Source of the DNA: Anaspis maculata
Taxonomy: Eukaryota > Arthropoda > Insecta > Coleoptera > Scraptiidae
DNA length: 64,000 nt
NCBI GenBank assembly: GCA_949128115.1
Contig: OX421961.1
Location: forward strand, 85,419,277-85,483,276
Direction: 5' to 3'
Part shown: positions 33,553 through 44,800 of the stretch, piece by piece
How the letters are laid out: each line of letters starts with the position of its first letter
How positions within the stretch are numbered: position 1 is the stretch's first letter
The notes under the pieces: model-generated
What the model was told of the DNA's origin: nothing
Database searches by the model: none
Seen by the model: the letters and a program-made list of their open reading frames with translations, nothing else
Program-made: the position numbers and the translations under genes

Positions 33553-34717
33553 CTAAACAACATTTTTATTGTTATTTACTGACAATCGCACTAGCTGTCT
33601 GCTGATTGCCAAAAGTTTTTCTCCAAAAACAGGATCAGTCGCCTTCTTAGGTTTTCTGAAGCTTTTCTGTTCAAAAAAGAACTGTCCTGTTACATCTTTA
33701 AACTCGTCTGAACAAGCTAGATGCGTTACAAATTCTCCAACTCTCCAAGCAGGCTAAAACCAAAACAAACAGGACAATTGAGCGCTTCGAAAATGATAAT
33801 TAACAAACCGTGCCGATAAATGGATTCAAAATCTTGATGCTCCAAACGGTGAGCCACATCCTTAAACCATAAAGTTTTCTGTCAATCAACTTCTCGTAAA
33901 TTCCTGTCAGAACCATGCCTGGATGATACGAATTTGAGGTGGTCCCAGAACCCTTTAATGTTTCAGCAAAATAGTCTGAAGCTATTAGTAAAGCTAATTT
34001 GGAATTTGCGTAGATCTGATATCTATCTGCATTGATATTTGTCAAATCTAAATCTTCGCAAAAGCACAGGCAGGAATTGGCAAAAAGGATTCTGCCAGAT
34101 TCAGACGTTTTCAACAAATCTAGAAGAAAAGGGTCAGTATCAATATGTTGTAGGTACTTACTCGTAAGATCAATGCTAGTCACCCAGCAGCAGGTGAGTA
34201 AGCAAAAAATGCCCAAAAAAGTTAATTTGCATAACAGGGTGAAGACCATCTTCGGTAACGCTATCAAACTCTGTGGTTCTTGTCAGCCCTGCGTTGTTCA
34301 CTAGAATGTCAAGCTTTCCTATTTCTTTGTTGAAACTTTTAGCAAATTCCCTGACAGATCTTAAACTGGCCAAATTAATTTTTTTATAAATTATATTGGG
34401 ATTGCCAGTGTCAGCTATAATTTTTCTTGTTGATTCTTTCGAATCATTTTTGTCAGCTATTATAACTCGACATCCTCTTGAGGCCAAGCTCACACAAATT
34501 TCATATCCAAGTCCTAAAACAACATAAGTACTTTACTTAGGGTTTGTGTTTGTCTGTGTTTTTTTGAAGCCGTAATTTTAAAACATATTTTTTACTTACC
34601 TTCATTTCCTCCAGTAACAATTGCAGTTTTACCCAGCAAACATTTCGATATCCTAAATTTGTTTGCAAACAATTTCACATAAATTGTTGCTAAAATTGTC
34701 CATATCTCGATCAGCAT
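33553..34717 (-). CDS. Short-chain dehydrogenase/reductase, retinol dehydrogenase-like (copy A)
   Basis: Classical SDR of the RDH11-14-like group; an NAD(P)H-dependent oxidoreductase with unknown substrate, probably membrane-anchored by the hydrophobic N-terminus (MLIEIWTILATIYVKL). Four exons (34717-34600, 34513-34184, 34119-33809, 33753-33553) join in frame to give 319 aa. The cofactor motif TGGNEGLG is at about 35-42; NNAG follows LDILV; the catalytic Tyr186 and Lys190 lie in YANSK. Exon borders match the paralogue at 34897-36027 (first exon exactly 118 nt in both), showing tandem duplication. The last exon lies beyond an in-frame stop reached if the third intron is not spliced. It looks functional. 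Confidence 0.88.
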
Positions 34718-34861
34718 TATGAACTCACGAAAGCAGACACTGAGAAGTGGTTATTGAATTTAATAACGGAAGGGAAAATAAACAACTGGCTAACATCTCA
34801 TCTTGATGGGCTCTGAGTGAAAGTATAAATACAAAAAAGGTCAACAGCGAGATCTTTCACT

Positions 34862-34877
34862 TTTATTTGTTTTTATT
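34862..34877 (-). terminator. Polyadenylation signals (AATAAA twice) of SDR copy B
   Basis: Two overlapping-context AATAAA hexamers on the minus strand lie 20-35 bases downstream of the stop codon at 34897. The spacing fits cleavage around 34840-34850, before the promoter of copy A. Confidence 0.5.
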
Positions 34878-34896
34878 ACATACCTATAGTAACAAC

Positions 34897-36027
34897 TTAA
34901 ATCTTCTCTCCAGAACCTAACTTGACTAAATTTTCACTTGCTTTTATAAATGCAGTCGTGAATTTCTCATCATTTGCTTTCGCAGGCTTTTTGAAAATTC
35001 TATCTTCAAAGAAAAACTGCCCACTAACATTTTCCATTTCTTCAGAAGTGGCTAGATGTACGATATAGTCAGCAGCAACTGCAGGGCTCTGAAAATGATT
35101 ATTATAGAGGTAGGTAGGGTAAGTACCTACAGGACTTACTTTTCCAATTAAAAAACCTGACAGCTTTATAAGTTGCGCTGTGAACCACAATTTGAATCCA
35201 TGAGTGGTGAGCGTGAAAGAATTGTATATAGTGGTGGTCACTAATCCTGGGTGATAGGCATTTGAAGTTACGCCAAAATTCTTTAATTTTGCAGCAAAAT
35301 AATCTGAAGCAACTAACAATGCTAGCTTAGAATTTCCGTATGTGTTGTAAGTGTCTTTATTCAGATTTTCTAAACTTAAATCTTCCAAGTAGCAAGCTCC
35401 AGAGCTTGCGAACAAAATTTTTCCATGGTGCGCTTTTTTCAGTAAAGCTAGAAAAACAAACTAGGTAGTAGATCATTTCTTGTGTGGAAGAAACCTTTAA
35501 AAAACTTACGTACTAACAGATGTGTCAGCATGAAATGTCCGAAATAGTTAATTTGCATAACCGGATTAAGGCCATCTTCAGTTACAGTTTCTTTACACCC
35601 TCCAATTCCAGCATTATTCACCAAAATATCCAAATGATCCAGATTCCCAAGCATGTCTTCAGCAAAGCTTCGCACTGATTTTAACTTGGCCAAATCTAAC
35701 TTTTTGCTGATCACATTAGGGTTCCCGGTCGCCTCTATGATTTTCTTCTTGGATTTTTCAGAATCGTCCCGATCAGCTATAATGACTTTACATCCTCTTG
35801 ATGCTAAATTCAAGCAGATTTCAAGGCCCATACCTGAAAAGGGGTTTTTAAACATGATTCACTTGTTTATTTTCGTTGTTTTTTATTTTTAGCGACATGA
35901 AACACAAACCCGCATTTCCACCAGTCACAATAGCAGTTTTACCGGAAAGGCTTTTCGTATTTTTCGGCTTTTTCGTGGTCAACTTTATGTAAGCGGTCGC
36001 CAAAACTATCCACAGTTCCGTTAACAT
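34897..36027 (-). CDS. Short-chain dehydrogenase/reductase, retinol dehydrogenase-like (copy B)
   Basis: Paralogue of the neighbouring SDR, 180 bp upstream of it on the same strand. Four exons (36027-35910, 35833-35510, 35447-35140, 35088-34897) give 313 aa. Introns are 76, 62 and 51 nt; the last is near the lower limit for insects but has clean GTAAGT and TTTTCAG ends and keeps the frame. Features: hydrophobic N-terminus MLTELWIVLATAYIKL, cofactor motif TGGNAGMG at 35-42, NNAG at 112-115, a Ser at 162/163, and catalytic Tyr184 and Lys188 in YGNSK. The substrate is unknown. Two AATAAA hexamers (minus strand, at 34877-34872 and 34867-34862) lie just past the stop and are the likely polyadenylation signals. 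Confidence 0.9.
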
Positions 36028-38139
36028 TTCTCTTTGAATTATAAAACTGAAATGAATTGAGCTCGATCGAGCGCTTATAGGTAGGTACCTTCACTCGGAA
36101 TCTCGCTCGGAATTTTCAGGCAAAATTCACATTATCCTACTGCATATCGCAATTCCGGTTATTCGACTACCTATATAGTACATAGAAAAAGTATGGAAGT
36201 AATAGTAATGTGTCTAGTAAAAAGTAAAAGTTGGAACAATCGTCTTCAAAGTCTTAGGTACTTCTTCGTTGACAATGGCAAATCTATCGGATCGTTGAAT
36301 AGCTAATCATCCTCCATTATTATCTTTTGTGCAACAATATAATTTCTATAAATCCATATACAAAGTTCACCAAACAAAATCGAGAACAAAATCCATCGTA
36401 TGGCTCAACTCGCAACATTGTTAAATTTCTTAGTGGGACTCACGGTTTAGGTGTATGGCGAGGTGTAGGTATAATAAATTATAATCAGGTGAGCCAGCCT
36501 CAAGACCTCATCAGTTTCGCTGGATAGGCTAGATGGCCGATCCAGCACATCTAGCGGATCGCGGATCTTTTAGCCGGTAGGTATCGTAAGAGACACTTTC
36601 ATCGGCGGATTAAAAGACCCAGACCTGCGTCAGATGGTCATGATCGACAATTCAGCCAACATCAGCGACGCACTTATCCAGGCGATTCGCAGTGAGGCAG
36701 CCAAAGATGCTCCGCACACTCATCGACATCGTCTTATGGATGTGAAGTTTGAGAAATTTGGAGTTTCACATATGTACTCCCGCGAAATCTACCTACTGCA
36801 AAGAAGTCTTTCAGGAACTCCTCGGCGCCATGTCTTGGACTCAACCCCAAGACGAGCCAAGAGCTGCAGAAAGACCACGTTGCTTCGGCTATTGAAAACA
36901 GGAACATCTCTGCCACATAGGAGTGAGTTCAACTGACCGTTCCATATCGGGTTGGAGAACTCCCAACTCAGAACGACGCTGTCAGGAAAACTAATTCCAG
37001 CTAGTGCTAGGGGGCGTATGCTGGCTGACAATCCTCAGTGCCCCAGGAGTTTCTTTGTCTAATTGCTGAGGAAATCACCCAACAGCCTTTTTATGAGTAG
37101 AAAGGTTGACGAGGACGACGATTGCGTTTTCGTTATAGATACCACAGCCATGAAATCAATTGTTCGGCGTGAAATACTTTCGAAGGCAACGCATTGTACC
37201 ACTAAGGGACGGCGCTCGCTTGACTAGAGCTACCGGAGAGTGCTACATTCTACGGAGAAGCTAAAATGAGCATTCGCTTTGAGCGGTTTCTGCTGCGAGA
37301 AAAATTCCTGATCTCTGACACAGTTGACAACTTAATACTTGACCTGGATTTGACGGATATATACAAATTCATCCTGAATGTTGGACAACGGAGATTGAAG
37401 ATCGGAAACGAGGAAATTGCCCTGAGAACATCCACGAAGGCCGCTGAGGATATCCGTCTACTTTCAACTGAAACCGTTCCTGTAGCCGCTAACTCCGAGA
37501 AAATATTGTGGGTATAACACTAAGCGGACAACCTGGAGGACATGTCGCCGGCATTGCTCAACGTCGTTAAGACATTAATCAACATGGACAAGACGAAAAT
37601 CCTTGTAAGATTCATTAACCCGAACGTGACATGCAAATCAATAAAGGAAAGAGAAACCCTGGGCAAGTGCGAACCCGTCGAGGAACCCGTAGAATATGGA
37701 TCTCATGCTGTGATGATGTGTTGACAAATGCTTTGGCTCCAAATCTTCTGGAGAAAAAGATAGTAGAGATGTTCTCGCCACACTGGGAACACCTGAGTAG
37801 CAAGGAAAAGGAACGCGAATTCATCCAAGAAGTTGCATCCTTTGCGATGGAAGGCAATCCTACTGGGACGACCAGCGTGATTCAACATTGAACCTATCAA
37901 CACCGAGAGCGCTGCTCCAATTTAACGACCTCCCAGGCGCCTACCCATTGACAAAGAAAAAAGAAGTGCCGAAGCTTTTGGAAAATATATGTTGGATGAA
38001 GTGATGGAAGAATCGATGAGCCCATGGCCATCGTTATCACCGGTTATTGGTTTCGCCCCAAAGAAAGACTGAGTATCTACACGATTTTGCGAGTACCTCG
38101 GCGAGTACTACCGAAGACTCAATAATGTAACGCACAAGA

Positions 38140-38660
38140 CAGCTATCCACTGCCTCGGATGGACGATATGGTTTTCGACCCTTGACCTGAAGAGTGGTTA
38201 CGGCAAGTAGGACTTCACAACGACGACAAAGAGAAGACGGCATTTTCTGCCGGAAACGGCCTTAATCAGTTTACTGTGATCCCGTTTGGACTTTGTAAGT
38301 CTAAACGGCAAACGTCTAATGGAATGCATCTTGCGAGGTCTCACACATGGGGAAACTTGCCTAGTCTACCTCGACGACGTAATGACCATCGGTCGAACAT
38401 TCGAAGAGCACCTAAGAACTTCCAGGAGGAATTTCGACATCTTCGAGGTGCCAATCTTGAGCTCAGTCCGAAGAAATGCGTGCTATTTCAGAAGCAGGTC
38501 AAATTTTTTGGGCACGTAGTGTCGTCCAAAGGAATCGAAACCGACCTGACGAAACTGGATGCTGTCCGAGAATGGCCACGACTAAGAAATCAACATGAAG
38601 TCAGAAGTTTCTTGGGCTTATACATACTACAGATGATTTGTGAAGAAGTTCGCTGACATT
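38140..38660 (+). pseudogene. Gypsy reverse transcriptase remnant
   Basis: Recognisable pieces in shifting frames: a TFSA.NGL-type stretch near 38240, VIPFGL at 38276, the catalytic YLDDV box at about 38367-38381 (the YxDD of RT), ELSPKKCVLFQKQVKFFGHV around 38460-38515, and KLDAVREWPRLRNQHEVRSF-like thumb sequence to 38625. At least three frameshifts separate them, so no enzyme can be made. Confidence 0.85.
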
Positions 38661-38799
38661 ACTAAGCTCTTACACAAACTAGCCGAAGACCGTACGCCAT
38701 ATTCCTGTGAACCAAGGAATGCGAAAACTCATTCAAGACTTTGAAGGTACACTGTGTTCGAGTCCTATCCTGACATACTCTCTTCCATAAGGACAGTCT

Positions 38800-39135
38800 T
38801 TCTTGGACATTGATGCCAGCAATAGCGGAATTGGAACAGGGCTGTCACAACACCAGCAGGGCCAGGAGCGAGTAGTGGAATACTACAGCAAGTTGTCCAA
38901 ACAGGAAAGAAACTACCGCGTTACGCGTAAGGAGCTAGAGTGGCCATGGTGAGCACTTCCACCAGTGGCTCTACGGCCGGAAATTTTTTAAGAGGACTGA
39001 CCACGCTGCGTTGAAATGGTTAGGTACTGCAGTTGAAGAATCCGGAGGGACAGTTGGCACGGTGGATCGAGAGACTGCAACAAAATGAGTTCAAAATTCA
39101 ACATCGTCCCGGAAAAAGTAATGACTACGCGGATG
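38800..39135 (+). pseudogene. Gypsy RNase H remnant
   Basis: IDASNSGIGTGLSQ near 38810 is the first acidic motif of the element's RNase H; EYYSKLSKQERNYRVTRKEL follows, then an HFHQWLYGRKFF-like piece and RPGKSNDYADAL at 39100-39137. A frameshift near 38945 breaks it. The final ADAL codons are cut by the nested small LTR element. Confidence 0.8.
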
Positions 39136-39140
39136 CGCTT

Positions 39141-39621
39141 ATGGCGCGATGTGGCGGAGAAAAAGTGCCTTGCCTCGAGCGGGAATCGAACTCGCGTCTC
39201 CCATTTGCCGTCTTACCACTAAGCTACCGACGAGACAACAGTTCCTCCGCCACATGCCCATATGAGAGCCGCCACAGTGCTCCCCCTCCAGAGACGTCGT
39301 TCGTCTCGTATGTCATCCGTGTTCACCGTTTTGTTCGGTAACCCTCAGCTAGGGCGACGGATATAACGTGGGTGGACGTAGACAGAGAAGTGGCGGTGCT
39401 GTTCAGTTGTTCGCTGTTACTTGTTTATTTGAGTAGCGTGTTGCGTGCGTGTTATTATTGTTCGGGGTCACCATTTATGGCGCGATGTGACGGAGAAAAA
39501 GTGCCTTGCCTCGAGCGGGAATCGAACTCGCGTCTCCCATTTGCCGGATGGGTACTCTTACCACTAAGCTACCGACGAGACAACAGTTCCTCCGCCACAT
39601 GCCCATATGAGAGCCGCCACA
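39141..39621 (-). mobile_element. Miniature LTR element (TRIM-like) with tRNA-like LTRs, nested in gypsy
   Basis: Two direct repeats, 39141-39276 (136 bp) and 39477-39621 (145 bp), enclose 200 bp with no ORF. The flanks carry CGCTT on both sides (39136-39140 and 39622-39626), a 5-bp target duplication splitting the gypsy frame. Read on the minus strand the repeats begin TGTGGCGG; next to the upstream one lies TGGTGACCCCGAAC, like a tRNA primer-binding site, and next to the downstream one GGAGGGGGAG, like a polypurine tract. This is a terminal-repeat retrotransposon in miniature. Repeat 1 differs mainly by a 9-bp deletion. Confidence 0.8.
39508..39581 (-). other. tRNA-like sequence within the miniature LTR
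   Basis: On the minus strand, TAGCTTAGTGG matches the Pol III A box (TRGCNNAGTGG) and AGTTCGATTCC nearly matches the B box (GGTTCGANTCC). CCCAT/ATGGG can form an anticodon stem around a loop containing GGC, and GTCTCG can pair with CGAGGC at the ends. A cytosine replaces the usual U33 and there are extra bases before the A box, so it is tRNA-derived rather than a working tRNA. The other terminal repeat carries the same sequence with 9 bp deleted in the anticodon arm. Confidence 0.65.
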
Positions 39622-40640
39622 CGCTTTCTAGAACCATGTAACGAGGACTGCAAGCACTGCAAGAGGGTACATCAACGAAAGGGAAACATCAAAGTCAAAG
39701 CAATCATTGTTGAAACCCCAAGAAACTGGACTACGGCTGAACTCAAGAAGGAACAGCGCGAGGACCCAGCCATCCGCTCACTTGCTGAAAGGAAAGAACT
39801 TGGCCAGGACAGACCATAGAAGGCCGAAATCTCTGGTGAAGGGCCCGAATTCAAAGCACTCTGGGCTCAGTGGAATTCTCTGAGGATAGAAAATGGGCTG
39901 CTGAGGAGTCTGAGAGCGTCCTGATGGGAAGAAGGAGATGGTTCAATTGATGCTTCTCAAGAAGAGAGTCGTAAAAGAGATCCTGAAAGAGATACACAAT
40001 GGCGTCTTTGGAGGGCATCTTGGGGTGAACAAGACGGTTCGAGCGAGCGGTTCTACTGGGTGAACTGCCGGAACGACGTGAAAGCATGGTGTCGCCAATG
40101 CAAGGTTTGTGTGGCCAGCAAGGGACCAAGAACTCGCACCCAAGGGGAGCTGAACTTAGAATGTCGGAGCGTCTTTTGAAAGCATCACGATCGATGTGGC
40201 TGGCCCGTTTCCCACGACAGAAGATGACAACAAATACATCCTGGTTGCCATGGACTTACTTCACCAAGTGTCCGGAAGCGTAAGCCCTAACCAACCAAGA
40301 GGCTTCTACAGTGGCGAGTGTGCTGGTGGACAATCTGATCAGCCGTTTCGGAGCACCTCTGGAATGGCACTCAGATCTGGGACGAAACTACGGATCCAAC
40401 GTGTTCCAAGGTACCTGTAAGTATCCTACTTTGGGATCCAAAAAACCAGGACGACGCGCGACGTTTTTTCACCCACGGTCTGAGGGAATGGTTGAACTGT
40501 TCAGCAGGACGATGGAGAGCAGCACCTGTCAAATGTCGTTGACGAGTATCAGCGAGATTGGGGTCGTCATCTGCCGATATTTCTAATTGGCACGCCGGCG
40601 AGGGATCCTAAGGAGACATTCCCGATTATTTAAACAGCCT
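39600..40640 (+). pseudogene. Gypsy integrase remnant
   Basis: An HHCC-like part (HNGVFGGHLGVNKT near 39997, then C..C in WCRQCKVC near 40090) is followed by the core: ITIDVAGPFPTTEDDNKYIL around 40185-40240 with the first catalytic Asp, and RFGAPLEWHSDLGRNY near 40350 with the second. It is broken by frameshifts and stops. It resumes after the nested element, in a different frame from RNase H. Confidence 0.8.
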
Positions 40641-40809
40641 AAGGCAAAGAATGTGTGACTTCCACGAATTGGTTCGGCAATGGATTCGAATCGCCACCGA
40701 CTGAATGAAGACCTGTTACGACTTGAAGGCTAACTCCACGGGATTTCAAGCGGGTGATCTGGTCTGGTTGTACAGCCCTTCGGGACGAATAGGCTTAAGA
40801 GGGGGGCAA

Positions 40810-41252
40810 TGTTACTGTTGCGAGGCTCTCGTGCGATTCCAATACATTCGAGAGCATACGCCTTAATTCTAGATCATTCCCAGATCATACTCGCCTATTG
40901 GACCCAGAGATCCAATAGGCGAGTAGAACACATCTGCACAAATGGCGGAGGTGCCGAGTTTCCAGAGTACGTCAGTTTATCACGCGAATGTGTTGAGAGC
41001 CGTCGCGAATCTAATATGTCAGAGAACCGATGGAATGTTCCCAAAGGTGACAGCCGGAGTATATAAGCACAGACGAGCTGACCGACACCAGTTTTAAATT
41101 GAGAGCGACAACAGCGAGTAATCGACGAAGCTGAGGTAGCGATATTCAAGTGCGGAGTTATAAGTGACGTGTATTTAGTAGCACGCAATAATAAACATGT
41201 GTTTAAACGATCGTCTCTCAATTATAAAAGAACCCAACGCAAATCCGTAACA
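40810..41252 (+). repeat. 3' LTR of the gypsy element
   Basis: 443 bp, starting TGTTACTG and ending CCGTAACA, with the inverted ends TGTTAC/GTAACA. It is immediately preceded by the polypurine tract. Inside are TATATAAG (41060-41067), a plausible TATA box, and AATAAA (41190-41195), a plausible polyadenylation signal, in the order expected for U3-R-U5. Confidence 0.85.
41060..41067 (+). promoter_or_regulatory. TATA box in the gypsy LTR
   Basis: TATATAAG lies about 250 bp into the LTR and 130 bp before the AATAAA, matching a U3 promoter position. Activity is not implied, as the element is dead. Confidence 0.5.
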
Positions 41253-41825
41253 ATATCTAATTGCATTTATGAAGGATCTGGACAATTCGCAAGTCCTTGC
41301 AGAAGCAGCCAAAAAGTCAAGGATTCAAAGTCTTACGTCATAAAAGAGGTAACATGTCCGAAACTGACTTTCCATCAGCGTTCAACAGACCTGACCCAGA
41401 ATGTTGAAACTATTAATCAATTCTGACCAAGAGAAATGCTGCTAATCAACAGCAAGTAAGCTAGCTATTCACTCTGAATTCTGCAAATTACGCCTGATGG
41501 ATATACAAATGAGATAATATTCAACATTTATTGCCTGAATACGTTCAAATAAAAACTAGTGCAAATCGTATTTACTGTTGCATAATTTATCAACAGGAAA
41601 GCAGTGGAGGTGTGAGAAATGGTTTTGAAAGTTAATGTCACAACATTCTCATTTTCCAAGTAGGTATAAAACTTTATTATTTTGAGTATAATATAAGAAA
41701 ATGCCAATACTTTTTCAAAAGTACGACATTGAGACAAAAAAAAACGCAGCAGCAACTATGCTGGTTAATGGTTATCTTACAATGTATTAAACATTAAGTA
41801 AATGTTGAAAATTAAAAATGAAGAA

Positions 41826-44800
41826 TTAATTCTTCCTGGGTTTTTTTGAAGCAGTTTCATATCTGGATTCCAATGGCGGAGCAATGGACTGGAGCAAAGG
41901 CTGCTTACAGTACTTTCCAAAGAGAGTAGCCAATAGCGCCACACCATACCCAGTCGCTCTTTCACCCTAAATATAAGAAAATGTATACTCAAGTATAAAA
42001 CAATGCATTATATTAACCAACAAACTTACAGAATGCACAGGCGTGGCCATGTCCACATGGACCCAAATCCCTGGGTAGTCGAAGCCCAAATGTGCAGCAA
42101 TGAACAACCCAGCACAGCTCGATTGAGCATTACTACGATCCGCCACCGAGTTTTTCATATCGGCAATCGCAGAAGAAAATTCCGGGAAATGAAGTTCCGG
42201 GCAATACGGTATCGGGAACACCAAATCTCCGGAAATCAACCCAGCTTCCATCAGGACATCCTCCCAATCTCCGTTGTTGGTCAACACGGCGGCGTGATAT
42301 TTACCAGTTGCAACTCCCTGAAAAAAAAACTGTTGACAGAAAGCTCGAAACTGGACACACAATGAATCTACCTGAGCTCCAGTTAAAGTAGCCATGTCAA
42401 GGATAATGTTGGCTTTCAAGTCGCGCTGAGCGTACACGACGCCATCTGAGAGTACTAAACGGCCTTCTGCATCAGTATTGTTGATCTCTACCGTGCGTCC
42501 AGAGTATAATGTGTGTACATCATCTGGCCTATGAATAAATCCAGACATGAAAGAACGGCAAGAGAAAAAAAGATTTGAAATTACCTGGTGGCGGTTGGGC
42601 CTACTGCATTTTCAGCCAAGCAGAACACGGCGTGGAGGTTTTGAGTGAAATTGGCTTTGACGGCAGTGTAGAAAGCCCCCAGGATTCCGGCGGCACCGCC
42701 ACAATCCCGCTTCATGCCGGGCATGGCAGTCTGGAATGATGTTATTCGTATGTAATGTTTTACAATAAGAAAAATGATACCTAGATCTTTGAAAAAAAAA
42801 TTGGTTCTTCCACGGGTGTTGAAGAAAAATGAATCCTAATACTAGAGCCATAGTAGAGCTAACATTTTTTATAGATCTTTATTCGACTTTTCTGCCTTCA
42901 TTTAGGCCCTGAAAAAAATTGAGAAATTTTCGGATGACGTCATAATACTGGACCTCAAGTGCGCGACAGATGGCGCCACGTTAAAAGACTCAATTTTGGC
43001 TATGAACTTTTTTGGCTGAACGTCGTGCGGACTCGTGATTTAAACAACAGTAAATGACAGCTTTCAAGAGATTTGTCTCGAATTACACTTCAAAAGTGAT
43101 TTGAAATTAAAGGCATCGAAATGCCTGTAAAGCAGGTCACGCTTGGTTTGCGCCTGAGGTTAGCCCAGTGACGCCATAGGATTTCGAAGTGTTTTCCACT
43201 AGCCTTACACACTATTTCGCTTTCTTTGCTCACGATTTATTCTGAAGTTTGATGATACTTTGGCCATGGAACCCCAAAACTGAAACCTGCTTTCGGCCAT
43301 GTCAGTCAGGGAAATGTCACCCAAGATTTGTTTGACTGCATTCTCTGTCAATTCTCGCGCATGCGTTCAGTTCCGTGAAAAATGAGTATGAAATGAATGG
43401 TCATGAAAAGGCCTATTGATTTCGAAACTATTTGAATACTTCAATGAAAATAGGCGGGTCACTGAATGGGCTCGGTTCGAATACGGTGAATACGGTTCGG
43501 TGCGAAGCTCAGTTAGATAGATATTTTTTCTACTGGCCATCAGAACCGATTACAAGATTGGTATCTTTTCCGACTAAATTCAATCTCCGGAATTTGAATC
43601 CAGTGTGTAAATTTGGATGAAAACAAGTTGGAACAAGTTACCTTGGAAAAACTTTTTTTTGACAATAATTTTTACAAAAAAAACTGTTGTGGGCGACACA
43701 CATTTTTTCTGACTAGTATCCAGGAAACTATGGAAATTTTTGTTCGAGACGTCCCTTCAGGTATGAAGTTTGAATTGGAAAGAAAAACTGAAACTTTTCA
43801 ACAGTATTTTTTTGAAATTCAGTTTTCTGGGAAAATCATCTCATTGTGAACATCGTCAGTTGAGGCTCCATTTTAAGCTCCATCATTTGAGTCCGGTCTG
43901 AATATGCTCGGAAATTATTGCTGGAAAATGTTCAAGATTTGTCGAAAATCGATTCACGAGTTGAATACCTTCGGCGGAGTTCTAAAAAAAAGACACAAGA
44001 GCTCAAACAACAGAAAGACACAATCGATCCCATAGAAATTAAAAACGACGGGGGGACTCAACGGGCCTCCCAGAGACACACGAGGACACCAGAAGGCCGA
44101 TAGCGCTTCAATCAACCCAAGAAGGCACATGGGCACCCGCTTTGGCCTCAAACGGCAAAAACAAACCCAAGAGGCACCCAGCTATCTGAAAGCTACGAAA
44201 CGACACAAGTAGGGGCCCTATCAGGCTTCACACGAAAGAAAAACACCATGAGGCCCTGGTACCGAACCGCACAAGAGAGCCACAAATAAAGTTTGCAAGA
44301 ATACGCCAAAGGGATGGATATACTGGAGTTCCGAAAGCTACAGAAAACAAGGGGCTTATCGGAGCCTGAAACGACACTTGAAGACACAAAGAATCGGGGA
44401 CCGTTTTTCCCTTGAACGGCACAAAAAAACATAAGGGGGGACACCAATATCTGCAACATTTGTGGGGCCGTCAGTTTGACATAGGTACCTATGTGATTTG
44501 TCAGGTCGATACAACAAAACTCATAGGTTTGGAATCCAAGGAGATGAAATGGGCCAAAGGTGAACGGCCGGGCCTGGATGGTATCGACCAGAAAAAAGTT
44601 TGGAAACTTATAGCACCCGTTCAGGAAATGGTGGAAAACTCCAACTGCAGACTTGATTTGATAATTTTGTTGGATTGCTTTCTGCCGAATTTGGTTCCAA
44701 TTCATCAGACAGATATTAAATAATTGAACGGCAAAGTTTTGAACTTTGACATTTTTATCATTTGATAGATGAAATATCGAGAAATACTTCCAACATCTAA

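Larger units (their letters stand above)
36535..41252 (+). mobile_element. Ty3/gypsy LTR retrotransposon, 5'-truncated and decayed
   Basis: Plus-strand remnants run in the order gag (36590-36960), protease-linker (37260-37860), reverse transcriptase (38140-38660), RNase H (38800-39130) and integrase (39600-40640), then a polypurine tract AAGAGGGGGGCAA (40797-40809) directly before a 3' LTR. This order is diagnostic of Ty3/gypsy. Many frameshifts and stops break every domain. No 5' LTR is seen, so the left border is approximate. A smaller LTR element (39141-39621) is inserted between RNase H and integrase. Confidence 0.9.

Noticed and set aside
39141..39626. Simple tandem duplication with a tRNA gene
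   Set aside because: The CGCTT duplication, PBS-like and polypurine tracts, and the split of the gypsy frame at exactly this point favour an LTR-type insertion.
44193..44723. 170- and 103-codon ORFs in the aminopeptidase intron
   Set aside because: They overlap in opposite directions, resemble nothing known, and lie in a repeat-like tract.
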